A stretch of 64,000 nucleotides of DNA from Nocardiopsis ganjiahuensis DSM 45031 (GCF_000341085.1 NZ_ANBA01000002.1:558001-622000); one strand, 5' to 3'. Counted from the stretch's first letter, positions 34,969 through 44,504 are shown. Notes: a model not told the origin generated them from the letters alone. Made by a program: numbers and translations.

Positions 34969-35508
34969 TCAGTTCTGGGACTGGGCCCGGGCCGGGGGCG
35001 TGGTGCGCGGCGGCAGGACGAAGCTGCGCACCACGCCGGCGGCCAGGGCGATCATGGAGCCGAACAGGAAGACGTAGTTCACCAGCTTGACGGGGAACAG
35101 GATGCTGCCGCCGGTCACGTAGCCGAGCATGGCCATCATGACCGCGACGTAGCCCAGCGCGAAGGCCAGGGCCCCGGACTGGCGGCGGCTCCCCCACCCG
35201 GCGAGGCGGCACAGCGCGTACAGCAGCACGACGAACGCGACCAGCGCCGCCACGCCCGCGGCCTGCGCGGCCAGCCCCGCGTCCCAGTAGTGGGAGACCC
35301 AGCCCATCGAGAACCCGGACAGCACCCCCACGGCCAGGCCCGTGACGAGCAGGACCGCGAAGGAGAGCACGGTCACCGCCGAGGACGCGAACGGGTTCGG
35401 ACGGCTTTGTGGCGCCGGGGCCGTTTCAGGAGTGGTCACGAAAGACGAGGGTAGGCGCTTCCCCGGAGGGAGGACGCCACCCCCTCCGGCGGCTTCGTCC
35501 GGGCTCAC
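34969..35508 (-). CDS. DUF6113-like membrane protein next to mshB
   Basis: The 179-residue product has a polar N-terminus of about 45 residues and four membrane helices with short loops. It is downstream of mshB with a four-base GTGA overlap, so the two are translationally coupled. The same pairing (Rv1170 mshB, Rv1171) exists in M. tuberculosis. Function unknown. An internal GTG at 35439 is an alternative start. Confidence 0.75.
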   Translation of the reverse strand: MSPDEAAGGGGVLPPGKRLPSSFVTTPETAPAPQSRPNPFASSAVTVLSFAVLLVTGLAVGVLSGFSMGWVSHYWDAGLAAQAAGVAALVAFVVLLYALCRLAGWGSRRQSGALAFALGYVAVMMAMLGYVTGGSILFPVKLVNYVFLFGSMIALAAGVVRSFVLPPRTTPPARAQSQN

Positions 35509-36368
35509 AGTCCGGCGAAGAGGTCCGTCTCGTAACCGTCCTCCGTGGCCTTGGGCGGCGGCCCCATCAGCAGGGTGAAGTGCTCGACGGCGTCGATCTC
35601 CTGGGCGATGCCGTTGGAGAGCGCGAACCGTTCCCCCTCCACGGTGATCTGGGTGGCGTGCGCCCGCATGGCCAGGGCCTTGGCCGCCCAGTGGTCGGTG
35701 GCGTCGATCCGGGTGGTGACGATCGCGTCGGGGGTGCCCCTGGCGATGTCCGACACCTGCTCGGGCGGGGTGAAGGGCCCCGCCTCCTCGTTGAGCCGCG
35801 CGATGGACTCCTCGATCCGGGAGACCGGCTGGGCGATCGCGTAGAGCTTGCCGACCTGCCAGGGCGTGCCGGGCATGGCCCGCTCGTTGGCCTTGGCGCA
35901 GGCCCGGCGGGTGACCCGGTGGGCCTGGACGTGGTCCGGGTGGCCGTAGCCGCCGTGTTCGTCGTAGCTGACGAGCACGTGCGGACGGACCTCGCGGATG
36001 ACCTCGGCCAGGCGCCTGGCCGCCTCCTCCACGTCCGCGCCCCAGAACGCGTCGGGATGCTCGTTGGTGGGACCGCCCATCATCCCGGAGTCCCGGTAGT
36101 GGCCGGGGCCGCCGAGGAAGCGGTGGTCGCGGACGCCCAGGGCCACGCAGGCCTTGTCGAGCTCCCCGATCCGGTACTCACCCAGCGTGTCCTCGCGGTC
36201 GGAGGTCAGGTGGGCGAGTTCGTCGGGGATGACCTCGCCCTCCTCGCCCAGGGTGCAGGTCACCAGGGTGACACCGGCCCCCTCCGCCGCGTACTTCGCC
36301 AGAGTCGCACCGGTGACGATGCTCTCGTCGTCCGGGTGCGCGTGCACCATCATCAGTCGCCTGTCCAT
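35505..36368 (-). CDS. mshB: GlcNAc-Ins deacetylase of mycothiol synthesis
   Basis: The 287-residue zinc enzyme removes the acetyl group from GlcNAc-inositol, the second committed step to mycothiol. Seen: the LmbE/PIG-L motif MMVHAHPDDES, with zinc ligands, and HGGYGHPDHVQAH supplying the third ligand. Presence of this gene marks the organism as an actinobacterium. ATG 36368 preferred over GTG 36371. Confidence 0.93.
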   Translation of the reverse strand: MDRRLMMVHAHPDDESIVTGATLAKYAAEGAGVTLVTCTLGEEGEVIPDELAHLTSDREDTLGEYRIGELDKACVALGVRDHRFLGGPGHYRDSGMMGGPTNEHPDAFWGADVEEAARRLAEVIREVRPHVLVSYDEHGGYGHPDHVQAHRVTRRACAKANERAMPGTPWQVGKLYAIAQPVSRIEESIARLNEEAGPFTPPEQVSDIARGTPDAIVTTRIDATDHWAAKALAMRAHATQITVEGERFALSNGIAQEIDAVEHFTLLMGPPPKATEDGYETDLFAGL

Positions 36369-36535
36369 CACTCAGCGAACAATACCGGCCGGGTGCCCGT
36401 ATCCCTGCCCAAACACACCCATCGGCATGTGGGGGGGCGACGGTGGCCCATGGCGGGCAACGGCACCGGCCGAACGGTGGACCGGCACCGGTCCGCCGGG
36501 GAACGACCGGGCGTGGAATGGGACACAATCGGCGT

Positions 36536-38752
36536 ATGAGCTTTCCTCGCCAACAGGCCCGAACCCAGCGCTTCACGATCGGAGTCCCGCGCGCGTTCCA
36601 GATCTCCCCGGACGGGGAACGCGTCACCTTCCTGCGCGGGCGCAGCGGCACCGACAAGGCGACCTGTCTGTGGTCGTACTCCGCCGGGACCGGCACCGAG
36701 TCGGTGCTCGCCGACCCCAAGGAACTCGGCGCCGACGACGAGAACCTGCCCCCGGAGGAGCGGGCCCGCCGCGAGCGGATGCGCGAGCACGGCGGCGGCA
36801 TCGTCTCGTACACGGTGGACGACGCCTTCACCCGCGCGGTGTTCACCCTGTCCGGGCGGGTCTTCTACGTCGACCTGGTCGGGGACGACAACGCCCCGCG
36901 CGAGCTCCCGGTGGCCAGCCCGGCCGTGGACCCGCGGATCGACCCGGCCGGTGGCCGGGTGGCCTACGTGCACAAGGGCGCGGTCCGCGTGATCGACATC
37001 GCGGACGACGGGGACGAGAACCGCGACCGGGTGCTCGTGGAGCCGGACGGCGAGGACGTCACCTGGGGCCTGGCGGACCTGGTCTCCGCCGAGGAGATGA
37101 ACCGGGTGCGCGGTTTCTGGTGGGCGCCGGACGGCCGTTCCCTGGCGGTCAGCCGGGTGGACGAGTCGGAGGTGAACCGCTGGTTCGTCGGCGACCCGAA
37201 CCAGCCCGGGCAGGAGCCGCAGCCGCTGCGCTACCCGGCGGCCGGTACCGCCAACCCGGACGTGCGGCTGGCCGTGCTCCCCGTACCGTCGGCGACCGCG
37301 TACCGGCGGGGCGGGAAGCCCGGCACCACGCCGATCGAGTGGGACCGCGAGGCCCTGCCGTACCTGCCCACCGTCGGCTGGACCACCGGCCCGGACGGGA
37401 ACCCCGTCCTGGTGTTCACGGCGCAGAGCCGCGACCAGCGCACCCTCACCCTGTTCAGCGCCGACCCCGCCACCGGTCTGGTCTCCGAGATCCGTACCGA
37501 GAGCGACGGCGTGTGGGTGGAGATCATGCCGGGCGTGCCCGACTTCACGGCGTCGGGCGAGCTGGTGTGGATCGGCCGCGACGGAGGCGACGGCGAGCGC
37601 CGGGTGTACGTGGGCGACCGCGCGGTCAGCGGTGACGGCGTGTACGTGCGCGGCGTGGTGGACGTGGACGGCGACCGGGTGCTGTTCTCCGGCTCCCCCG
37701 CCGGGCGGCCCGGCGACGTGTCGCTGTGGCTGGCCGACACCCGGCTGGGCACCTGCGCCCCGATGGAGCTGCCCGACGGGTTCGGGGAGTCCGGGGGTTC
37801 CGACGACGGCCACGGCGGCCTGCGCGCGGGCCGGCTGCGCGGCGACACCCTCGTGGTGCAGCACCGGTCGATGGACTTCACCGGGGTGCGCACCCTGGTG
37901 GTCCGGGGCGCCGGTACCGAGACCCGCCGCTCGCACGGTGAGGTCGAGAGCCTCGCCGAGACCCCGGAGCTGCCGGACGTGCGTGTGACCACCTGGCTGT
38001 CCGGGGAGCGCGAGATCCCCACCGCCCTGGTCCTGCCGTCCTGGTACCGCGAGGGCGAGGGCCCGCTCCCCGTGCTGGTCGCCCCGTACGGCGGCCCGCA
38101 CGCCCAGCGGGTGCTCAACGCGCGCGGCGCCTTCCTGTCCTCCCAGTGGTTCGCCGAACAGGGCTTCGCGGTCCTCATCGCGGACGGGCGCGGCACCCCC
38201 GGGGTCGGCCTGGACTACGAGCAGGCCGTCCACCACGACCTCGCCGAGCCGGTCCTGGAGGACCAGGTGGCGGCGCTGGAGGACGCGGCCGGGCGGTTCG
38301 ACTGCCTGGACCTGACCCGGGTCGGCATCCACGGGTGGTCGTTCGGCGGCTATCTGGCGGCGCTGGCGGTGCTGCGCCGCCCGGACGCCTTCCACGCCGC
38401 GGTGGCGGGCGCCCCGGTGGTCGACTGGACGCTGTACGACACGCACTACACCGAGCGTTACCTGGGGACCCCGCAGGAGCAGGCGCAGGTGTACGCGGAC
38501 ACGTCGCTGATGGCCGACGCCGCCAAGCTGGAGCGGCCGCTGATGCTGATCCACGGCCTGATCGACGACAACGTGGTGTTCGCGCACACCCAGCGGCTGT
38601 CCGAGGCGCTGCTCGCCGCGGGCCGCCCGCACACGGTGCTGCCGCTGGCGGGCGTGACCCACAGCCCGTCGGACCCGGTCACGGCGGAGAACCTGCTGCT
38701 GTTGCAGGTCGACTTCCTCAAGGAGAACCTCGGGGCCGGGCACCACCGGTAG
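36536..38752 (+). CDS. S9 family prolyl-oligopeptidase / dipeptidyl aminopeptidase
   Basis: The 738-residue cytoplasmic protein has an N-terminal beta-propeller (about 15-470) and a C-terminal alpha/beta hydrolase with the nucleophile elbow HGWSFGGYLA, the acid in LIHGLIDDNVVF and the histidine in GVTHSPSDP. It shows the DPP-IV-like order of domains. No signal peptide. ATG 36536 follows a CACAAT box with little room for a ribosome site, so the message may have a very short leader. Confidence 0.88.
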   Translation: MSFPRQQARTQRFTIGVPRAFQISPDGERVTFLRGRSGTDKATCLWSYSAGTGTESVLADPKELGADDENLPPEERARRERMREHGGGIVSYTVDDAFTRAVFTLSGRVFYVDLVGDDNAPRELPVASPAVDPRIDPAGGRVAYVHKGAVRVIDIADDGDENRDRVLVEPDGEDVTWGLADLVSAEEMNRVRGFWWAPDGRSLAVSRVDESEVNRWFVGDPNQPGQEPQPLRYPAAGTANPDVRLAVLPVPSATAYRRGGKPGTTPIEWDREALPYLPTVGWTTGPDGNPVLVFTAQSRDQRTLTLFSADPATGLVSEIRTESDGVWVEIMPGVPDFTASGELVWIGRDGGDGERRVYVGDRAVSGDGVYVRGVVDVDGDRVLFSGSPAGRPGDVSLWLADTRLGTCAPMELPDGFGESGGSDDGHGGLRAGRLRGDTLVVQHRSMDFTGVRTLVVRGAGTETRRSHGEVESLAETPELPDVRVTTWLSGEREIPTALVLPSWYREGEGPLPVLVAPYGGPHAQRVLNARGAFLSSQWFAEQGFAVLIADGRGTPGVGLDYEQAVHHDLAEPVLEDQVAALEDAAGRFDCLDLTRVGIHGWSFGGYLAALAVLRRPDAFHAAVAGAPVVDWTLYDTHYTERYLGTPQEQAQVYADTSLMADAAKLERPLMLIHGLIDDNVVFAHTQRLSEALLAAGRPHTVLPLAGVTHSPSDPVTAENLLLLQVDFLKENLGAGHHR

Positions 38753-38769
38753 TCGCGGAGCGGTTCACA

Positions 38770-38801
38770 GGGGCCCGGTGCCGGGGAAGGCACCGGGCCC
38801 C
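38770..38801. terminator. Terminator between S9 peptidase and kinase gene
   Basis: GGGGCCCGGTGCC and GGCACCGGGCCCC form a perfect 13-bp stem with a GGGGAA loop between convergent genes. Confidence 0.8.
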
Positions 38802-38821
38802 GGAGGCGGAACCGGGCCCGG

Positions 38822-40711
38822 TCAGTTGACGCCGGGGTGCTCGGGCAGGATCTCCGACTCCTCGGGGATGTGGATGTCCCTGGGCTCGTTGAAGGTGTAG
38901 TTGCGGATCGTCGTGAAGGTGGTCCCCAGGTACTCGGAGTCCGCCCGCTCGTAGATCCCGGTGTCGGCCAGGCGCAGCGGATACCCCTCGTCGTCCAGCC
39001 ACAGGTCGAAGGAGACGGTCACGGGCTCGACCTCCTCGTCCTCTTCCTGTACTTCAACGTAGGTTCCGCTGTAGAGGTGCCCTTCGGCCTCCTCGAACTC
39101 CAGGCCGTAGCTGGTGGGGACGTCCCAGAACTCCGTCTCGTAGGGGACCCGGCTGCGCCCCTGGTACTCGATCTCCGCCCCCGGTTCCAGGATCAGCTCC
39201 AGCCCCCAGTCGAGACCGTCCCGCGGGTCCTCGTCGTTGCCGCTCCCGTCCTCGGCCGCGAAGTACTGGAGGACCGGAGCGGCGCCCTCGTCCGGGTGGT
39301 CGATCCAGCCGTTGACCGTCTCCTCCAGGTCGTCCCCGTGCTGCAGGACGACCGAGCTCCCGAACGGGCCGTAACTCTTGCTCTGGAGGGCCCGGACCGG
39401 ATCCTCGGTGTACTCCTTGACGAAGGGCGACGGGTCGCCGCCCTCCTGGTCGACCTTGTACTCGTGCCGGTACACGTAGTCCGACGCCGCGTACATCAGG
39501 TCGACGGCCTCGGCGACCACGGCCTCGGCGTCCTCGGGGTCGGTCCGGACCAACGGTCCGTCGGCCTCTTCGGTCTCCTCGGCCGCTGTGTTTGTTCCGT
39601 CGTCCCCGGGGGTCCCGGTCCCCCAGGGGATCCGGTCGGAGTACAGCAGGCCGCCGACGAGCACGACCACCAGCACGGCCGCGGCGGCTGACAGCCACAG
39701 GGCCCGGCGCGGCCCGCGCACCCGGCGCACCCCCGGGTCGGCCACAGCCGTCCATTCGGTGGCCAACAGCTCGGACACGATCCGAGTGGGGTGCGTGCCC
39801 TGTCCCTGGTCCCCCACCAGGGTGGGCGGCATCGCCCCGCCCGGCATGATGCGGGTGGCCGACCAACCGCGGGTCAGCTCCGCCAGGGCCTCGTCCGCCC
39901 GGGGACGCTCGCCGGGGACCTTGGCGAGCGCGCGCCGCACCAAACCCAGCAGGCGCTCGGGCACCCCGTCCAGGTCCGGTTCCTCGTTCCGACTCCGATG
40001 GATGATCCCCTCCACCGTCCCACCACCGAAGGGATCCCGGCCGGTCGCCGCGTAGGCCAGCAGCCCGCCCCAGGCGAACATGTCCGAGTAGCCGGTGGCC
40101 TCGGCCCCCTCGTACCGCTCAGGCGCGATCCAGCCGGGCGTGCCGTGCAGACCACCGGTGGCGGTGAGCACGGTCCCGTCCGCCGCACGCGCGATCCCGA
40201 AGTCCAACACCCTGGGCCCGTCCGGGGACAGGATCACGTTGCCCGGCTTCAGGTCCCGGTGCACCACACCGGCGCCATGGATCGCGGCCAATGCCTCGGC
40301 CAGGCCGACCGCGAGCGCGGTGAGCATGCCCCCGCTCAACGGCCCGTGCCCCTTGACGTGCTGGCGCAGAGTCAGGCCGGGCACGTACTCGGTGGCCATC
40401 CACGGAGTAGCCGCCGCGGTGTCCGCGCCCAGGAAAGCGGGGGCACAGGTGGCCCGCACCCGGGAGACCAGGCCCACCTCACGGGCGAACCGGGCCCGGA
40501 AGTCGGGGTCGGCGGCGAACTGGGAGTGAATCACCTTGACCGCGGCAGTCTGCCCAGACTCGGTGAGCCCGGCATAGACCGCGCCCATGCCCCCGGCTCC
40601 GATGCGCCCGACCACCCGGTACTCACCGAGACGTTCGGGGTCACCACGCCCCGGCGGGTCCACGCCAGGAGGCAGATGGTTCTGATCGAAGGACACGGAA
40701 CGGCTCAACAT
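38822..40711 (-). CDS. Receptor-like Ser/Thr protein kinase
   Basis: The 629-residue protein has a complete eukaryotic-like kinase domain: glycine loop IGAGGMGAVY (37-46), Lys59, catalytic HRDLKPGN (151-158), DFG (170-172) and WIAPERYEG. One membrane helix spans about 337-357. The outer part (about 260 residues, acidic, no PASTA repeats) is a beta-rich domain ending PEESEILPEHPG; its ligand is unknown. AGGAAACG precedes ATG 40711. It lies 49 bases after a second kinase and is a paralogue. Confidence 0.92.
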   Translation of the reverse strand: MLSRSVSFDQNHLPPGVDPPGRGDPERLGEYRVVGRIGAGGMGAVYAGLTESGQTAAVKVIHSQFAADPDFRARFAREVGLVSRVRATCAPAFLGADTAAATPWMATEYVPGLTLRQHVKGHGPLSGGMLTALAVGLAEALAAIHGAGVVHRDLKPGNVILSPDGPRVLDFGIARAADGTVLTATGGLHGTPGWIAPERYEGAEATGYSDMFAWGGLLAYAATGRDPFGGGTVEGIIHRSRNEEPDLDGVPERLLGLVRRALAKVPGERPRADEALAELTRGWSATRIMPGGAMPPTLVGDQGQGTHPTRIVSELLATEWTAVADPGVRRVRGPRRALWLSAAAAVLVVVLVGGLLYSDRIPWGTGTPGDDGTNTAAEETEEADGPLVRTDPEDAEAVVAEAVDLMYAASDYVYRHEYKVDQEGGDPSPFVKEYTEDPVRALQSKSYGPFGSSVVLQHGDDLEETVNGWIDHPDEGAAPVLQYFAAEDGSGNDEDPRDGLDWGLELILEPGAEIEYQGRSRVPYETEFWDVPTSYGLEFEEAEGHLYSGTYVEVQEEDEEVEPVTVSFDLWLDDEGYPLRLADTGIYERADSEYLGTTFTTIRNYTFNEPRDIHIPEESEILPEHPGVN

Positions 40712-40760
40712 CGTTTCCTGTTCGGGACGGGGGAAGGAGAGGGGAGACCGAGTTCGGGAA

Positions 40761-42560
40761 TCACTCGGGACGAGGGCTTTCGCCGTCCCACAGCTGATCC
40801 CGGTTGGGCTTGTAGGCGCAGTGGTTCACCGGGGAGCCTCCGGAGAGGGTCGCGTCGACGGGGGTGGCCTCGACCGGGTCAGGGTCGTGGGACTCCTCGC
40901 CCGACGCCCAGCCCCGCCAGTGGTAACAGATCCCGCCCGGGTAGCCGACCTCCGGTTGCGGGGTGGAGACCGCCTCGGCGGGGGTGTGGTAGACGGCCGT
41001 GGCGTCGTCTCCCGGCTGCATGCCGGCCTCGGTCATGAGGGTGATCTCGAACTCCGCCACCGGTTCCTCCGGAGACAGCACGGCGAGGCGTCCGCTGCTG
41101 ATCGCGGCGGACGTGTCCAGGTACTCGTCCCCGGGCTCGATCTCCGCGATCCCCACGAACTCGTGGCTGTACACCTGCAGCGAGCCGAAGTCCGGCAGGT
41201 ACTCGGCGGTGACGTCGACGGTGAGGTTCCCGGTGAAGGTCCAGGAGTGCTCGCCCATGGCGAACCGCACCTGCTCCAGGGCCTCCTCTCCCGCCTCGCT
41301 CTCCAGGGTGCGGACGAGGACGTCACCGGCGTCCGGGGCGGGGGCCACGGTCACGGTCCCGGTCTCATAGAGCTCCCGGTACTCCTCGGGTACGTCGTCG
41401 GCGACCGCGCCGTCGGCAGTGATCCCGGTGGTGGTCGGCGAACCGTCGGCGGAGCCGCCCGGAAACCCGCCGCCGATCCGCCCGTCGGCCACCGCCCATA
41501 CACCGCCCGAGGCCACCAGGGCGAGAACGAGCCCGGCCGCGCCGAGGACCAGGCCGCGGCGGTGCTGCCGGGCCCAGGACCGGCGGGGCGGGGCGTACGA
41601 GCGCCAGGGGTCGGCTGCCGGGACGGGAAGCGGCAGCGCGGTTCCGGCGACGGCCCCGGTCCCGGACCCCTGCCTGTGTGCGGCGAGGGCCGGGTCGTTC
41701 AGGAGCCCGGCGGCGTCGGGGCGGTGCGCGGGGTCCTTGGCCAGCGCCCGGCCCACCGTCTCGCGCAGACCGGCGGGCACCCCCTCCAGGGACGGCTGGG
41801 CCGACAGCACCCGTGAGACCACCACGTCCGAGGCCGCCGTGCCGAAGGGCCCGCTCCCGGTGGCCGCGTAGGCGATCAGACCACCCCAGGCGAACACGTC
41901 CGAGCGGTCGGTGGCGTCCGCGCCGCGGTACTGCTCCGGCGAGATCCAGCCCGGAGTGCCCACCAGGCCGCCGGTGCGGGTCAGGGCGGTCTCCTCCACC
42001 GCGCGGGCGATGCCGAAGTCCAGCACTCTGGGCCCGTCCGGGGACAGGATCACGTTCCCCGGCTTCAGGTCCCGGTGCACCACACCGGCGGCATGGACCG
42101 CCGCGAGCGCCTCGGCCACCCCGGCTGCGAAGAAGGCCAGTCCCGGCCCGCGGAGGGGCCCGTACCGGCGCACGTGCTCGTCGAGGGTGAGTCCGGGCAC
42201 GTACTCGGTGGCCAGCCAGGGCAGCTCGGCCCGTGTGTCGGCGCCGAGGAAGGCCGGGAGCGGGGCCGCGCGCACCCGGCGCACCATCTTCACCTCGCGC
42301 TCGAACCGGTCCCGGAACTCCCGGTCAGCGGTGTGGGAACGGTGCACGCACTTGACCGCCGCCCGCCGGTCGCGCCCGTCCAGCGCCGCGTACACCACGC
42401 CCATGCCGCCCGAGCCGAGGCGCCCGAGCAGGCGGAACGATCCGAGGTAGCGGGGGTCGTCGGGGTTCAGGGGCAGCACCCCGGCCGGGGCCTGGGGCAG
42501 GGGGGCCGAGCGCTGCGGGGACGGGAACCCGGGAGCAGGGGGTTCGGAGGAAGGGTTCAT
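40761..42560 (-). CDS. Receptor-like Ser/Thr protein kinase (paralogue)
   Basis: The 599-residue protein has a glycine loop LGSGGMGVVY, Lys70, HRDLKPGN (162-169), DFG (181-183) and WISPEQYRG; the kinase is complete. A membrane helix (LVLGAAGLVLALVASGGVWAV) leads to an outer domain unlike that of the neighbouring kinase, with two cysteines near the C-terminus (GGICYHWRGW, VNHCAYKPN) that may form a disulfide. The kinase parts are paralogous, the sensors differ. Ribosome site weak. Confidence 0.92.
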   Translation of the reverse strand: MNPSSEPPAPGFPSPQRSAPLPQAPAGVLPLNPDDPRYLGSFRLLGRLGSGGMGVVYAALDGRDRRAAVKCVHRSHTADREFRDRFEREVKMVRRVRAAPLPAFLGADTRAELPWLATEYVPGLTLDEHVRRYGPLRGPGLAFFAAGVAEALAAVHAAGVVHRDLKPGNVILSPDGPRVLDFGIARAVEETALTRTGGLVGTPGWISPEQYRGADATDRSDVFAWGGLIAYAATGSGPFGTAASDVVVSRVLSAQPSLEGVPAGLRETVGRALAKDPAHRPDAAGLLNDPALAAHRQGSGTGAVAGTALPLPVPAADPWRSYAPPRRSWARQHRRGLVLGAAGLVLALVASGGVWAVADGRIGGGFPGGSADGSPTTTGITADGAVADDVPEEYRELYETGTVTVAPAPDAGDVLVRTLESEAGEEALEQVRFAMGEHSWTFTGNLTVDVTAEYLPDFGSLQVYSHEFVGIAEIEPGDEYLDTSAAISSGRLAVLSPEEPVAEFEITLMTEAGMQPGDDATAVYHTPAEAVSTPQPEVGYPGGICYHWRGWASGEESHDPDPVEATPVDATLSGGSPVNHCAYKPNRDQLWDGESPRPE

Positions 42561-42601
42561 CCGGGGGAGGGTCTCTCAGACAGGAAGGGACGAAGGACGG
42601 G

Positions 42602-42658
42602 TCAGGGCCGTTCGGGAAGGATCTCGGACTCGTCGGGGGCGCGGGGGTCGGGGCCGAA
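42602..42658 (-). pseudogene. Relic of a kinase sensor-domain C-terminus
   Basis: Eighteen codons plus stop read FGPDPRAPDESEILPERP, matching the last residues of the kinase at 38.8-40.7 kb (IHIPEESEILPEHPGVN). No kinase sequence is seen further upstream. I infer the leftover end of a third, deleted paralogue. The remainder of the 341-base gap (42561-42901) holds no other gene I can support. Confidence 0.5.
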
Positions 42659-42901
42659 GGGGACGACGCCCCGCCCGGGTTCGGCGAGGTGATGGGAGGA
42701 GGGTTCATGGGACGCGCCTCGCTGTCGGTACTCAGAGGGGAGCGCCGGTCCTGCTCGGGAGGGGGCGACTCGGGTCCGCCCGGAGGAGTCAGATGCCCCG
42801 CACCCGTATCCGGTGCGCTCCGTCACTGTGCGTCCCCAGTATCCCGTATCCGGGCCCGAACCCGGCCGAGGGGGTTGCGAAAGCGCCGGTAGCCTGGGGG
42901 T

Positions 42902-43279
42902 ATGCGTTCGTACACCCCGGTGCCGGCCCTGCTGGCCGACCTGCTCTGCGTGCTCGTGTTCGTCGTGGTGGGCAAGACCGACCACGCGACCGGTCTGGGT
43001 CCGGCCGCCGTGGCCGGGACCGCGTGGCCGTTCCTGGCCGCGCTGGCACTGGGGTGGGCCGTCACCCTGGCGTGGCGCTCCCCTGACCGGATCTGGCCGA
43101 CCGGGGTCCTCGTGTGGGCCTTGACGGTGGTGGGCGCCATGCCGTTGCGCCTGCTCAGCGGAGAGGGAGCACCGCTCTCCTTCGTGGTGGTGACCTCCCT
43201 GTTCCTGGCCGCGACCATGCTCGGTTGGCGGGCCGTCGCCCTCCTGGTGTCCCGGCGAAGGCGACAGACGGCGGCCTGA
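42902..43279 (+). CDS. DUF3054 domain membrane protein
   Basis: The 125-residue protein has four membrane helices and fits DUF3054 (PALLADLLCVLVFVVVGKTD at the N-terminus, then PFLAALALGWAVTLAWRSP). Function unknown. ATG 42902 after GGGGG. It is followed after 48 bases by the amyloid-motif gene. Confidence 0.85.
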   Translation: MRSYTPVPALLADLLCVLVFVVVGKTDHATGLGPAAVAGTAWPFLAALALGWAVTLAWRSPDRIWPTGVLVWALTVVGAMPLRLLSGEGAPLSFVVVTSLFLAATMLGWRAVALLVSRRRRQTAA

Positions 43280-43327
43280 GGGGGAAGACTGGGGGCACAC
43301 ACACCTCCGGCCCCAGAGGAGACCCCC

Positions 43328-43726
43328 ATGGCCGATCCGGTCACCGCCGCCATCGTCGCCGCTCTCGCCACCGCCTCCGCCACCAGACTCGGCGAGGGCC
43401 TGGGAGAGGGCGTGGTCTCGACCTTCAGGTCCCTGTACAAGGCGGTCACCAGGCGCTTCCGCTCGGAGCCCGAGGCCATGGAGGCGCTGGACGACCTCCG
43501 GTTGGAGGAGGACGACGCCGAGGCACTCGATGTCGTCTCCATGCACCTGGAGCGGGCCGCGCACGAGGACCCGGAGATCGGACGGCTCCTGGAGGAGCTG
43601 CGATCGGGTGTGAGCCAGGTCAGCCAGGAGGGCGACGGCACGGTCGTCAACCAGATCCACGGCGACGTGAGCGGGTCGGCCAAGGTCATCCAGGGCCGTG
43701 ACTTCCACGGCGGCATCCACCTGTGA
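43328..43726 (+). CDS. Small helical protein with C-terminal amyloid-signalling-like motif
   Basis: The 132-residue protein has an all-helical N-terminal part (about 1-95, MADPVTAAIVAALATASATR then amphipathic helices with many acidic residues) and a Gly-rich C-terminal tail: VVNQIHGDVSGSAKVIQG followed by RDFHGGIHL (107-132). The tail resembles the bacterial amyloid signalling sequences (BASS) described at the ends of helical effector proteins and at the N-termini of partner NLR receptors; the VIQG core also recalls RHIM motifs. GAGGAG precedes ATG 43328. No NLR gene lies in the window, so a partner, if any, is elsewhere. The family call is from pattern memory; function is inferred. Confidence 0.6.
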   Translation: MADPVTAAIVAALATASATRLGEGLGEGVVSTFRSLYKAVTRRFRSEPEAMEALDDLRLEEDDAEALDVVSMHLERAAHEDPEIGRLLEELRSGVSQVSQEGDGTVVNQIHGDVSGSAKVIQGRDFHGGIHL

Positions 43727-43781
43727 GCGGCGGGCCTTCCGCGGGCCGGGCCGCGGCGGGCGGTTCGTAAGCTGGGAGGTG

Positions 43782-44504
43782 ATGAACGAGCACCGCGCCC
43801 CCGAGGCCACCCTTTCCGAGGTCACCACCGTGATCCCCGCCGAACCCTCCTCCGGTGAGGACGAGGCGCGGGAGGTCGGCGTGGGCCCGTGGCCCGGCCC
43901 TTGGCCCCAGGGCGACCACTACGACCCCGAGCTGCTGGCCAACGGCGACCGGCGCAACGTCGTGGACCGGTACCGGTACTGGCGGCGCGACGCGATCGTG
44001 GCCGACCTCGACAAGGTCCGGCACGAGTTCCACGTGGCGGTGGAGAACTGGTCGCACGACTTCAACATCGGATCGGTCGTACGCACCGCCAACGCCTTCG
44101 GCTGCGCGGCCGTGCACATCGTGGGCAAGCGCCGCTGGAACCGCCGGGGCGCCATGGTGACCGACCGCTACCAGCACGTGCACCACCACCCGGACGCGGC
44201 GGCGCTGGTGGAGTGGGCCGCCGAGCGCGGCCTCGTGCTGGTCGGGGTGGACAACCTGCCCGGCGCGGTCCCGCTGGAGACCTACCCGCTGCCGCGCAAC
44301 GCCGTGCTGGTGTTCGGCCAGGAGGGCCCCGGACTGTCCGAGGAGGTGAGGCAGGTGTGCACCGCGGTGCTGTCCATCGCCCAGTTCGGGTCGACCCGGT
44401 CGATCAACGCGGGCGCGGCCGCCGCCGTGGCCATGCACGCCTGGGTCCGGGCGCACGTGTTCGATCAGCCGGTTCCCGACCGAGCGACCACCACCCAGCC
44501 GTGA
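43782..44504 (+). CDS. TrmH/SpoU family RNA 2'-O-methyltransferase
   Basis: The 240-residue enzyme has the three SPOUT-knot motifs: SHDFNIGSVVRTANAFG, LVFGQEGPGLSEE and SIAQFGSTRSINAGAAAAV. It transfers a methyl group from SAM to a ribose in tRNA or rRNA; the exact site is unknown. ATG 43782 follows GGGAGGTG. The stop overlaps a regulatory motif repeated before the next two genes. Confidence 0.92.
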   Translation: MNEHRAPEATLSEVTTVIPAEPSSGEDEAREVGVGPWPGPWPQGDHYDPELLANGDRRNVVDRYRYWRRDAIVADLDKVRHEFHVAVENWSHDFNIGSVVRTANAFGCAAVHIVGKRRWNRRGAMVTDRYQHVHHHPDAAALVEWAAERGLVLVGVDNLPGAVPLETYPLPRNAVLVFGQEGPGLSEEVRQVCTAVLSIAQFGSTRSINAGAAAAVAMHAWVRAHVFDQPVPDRATTTQP

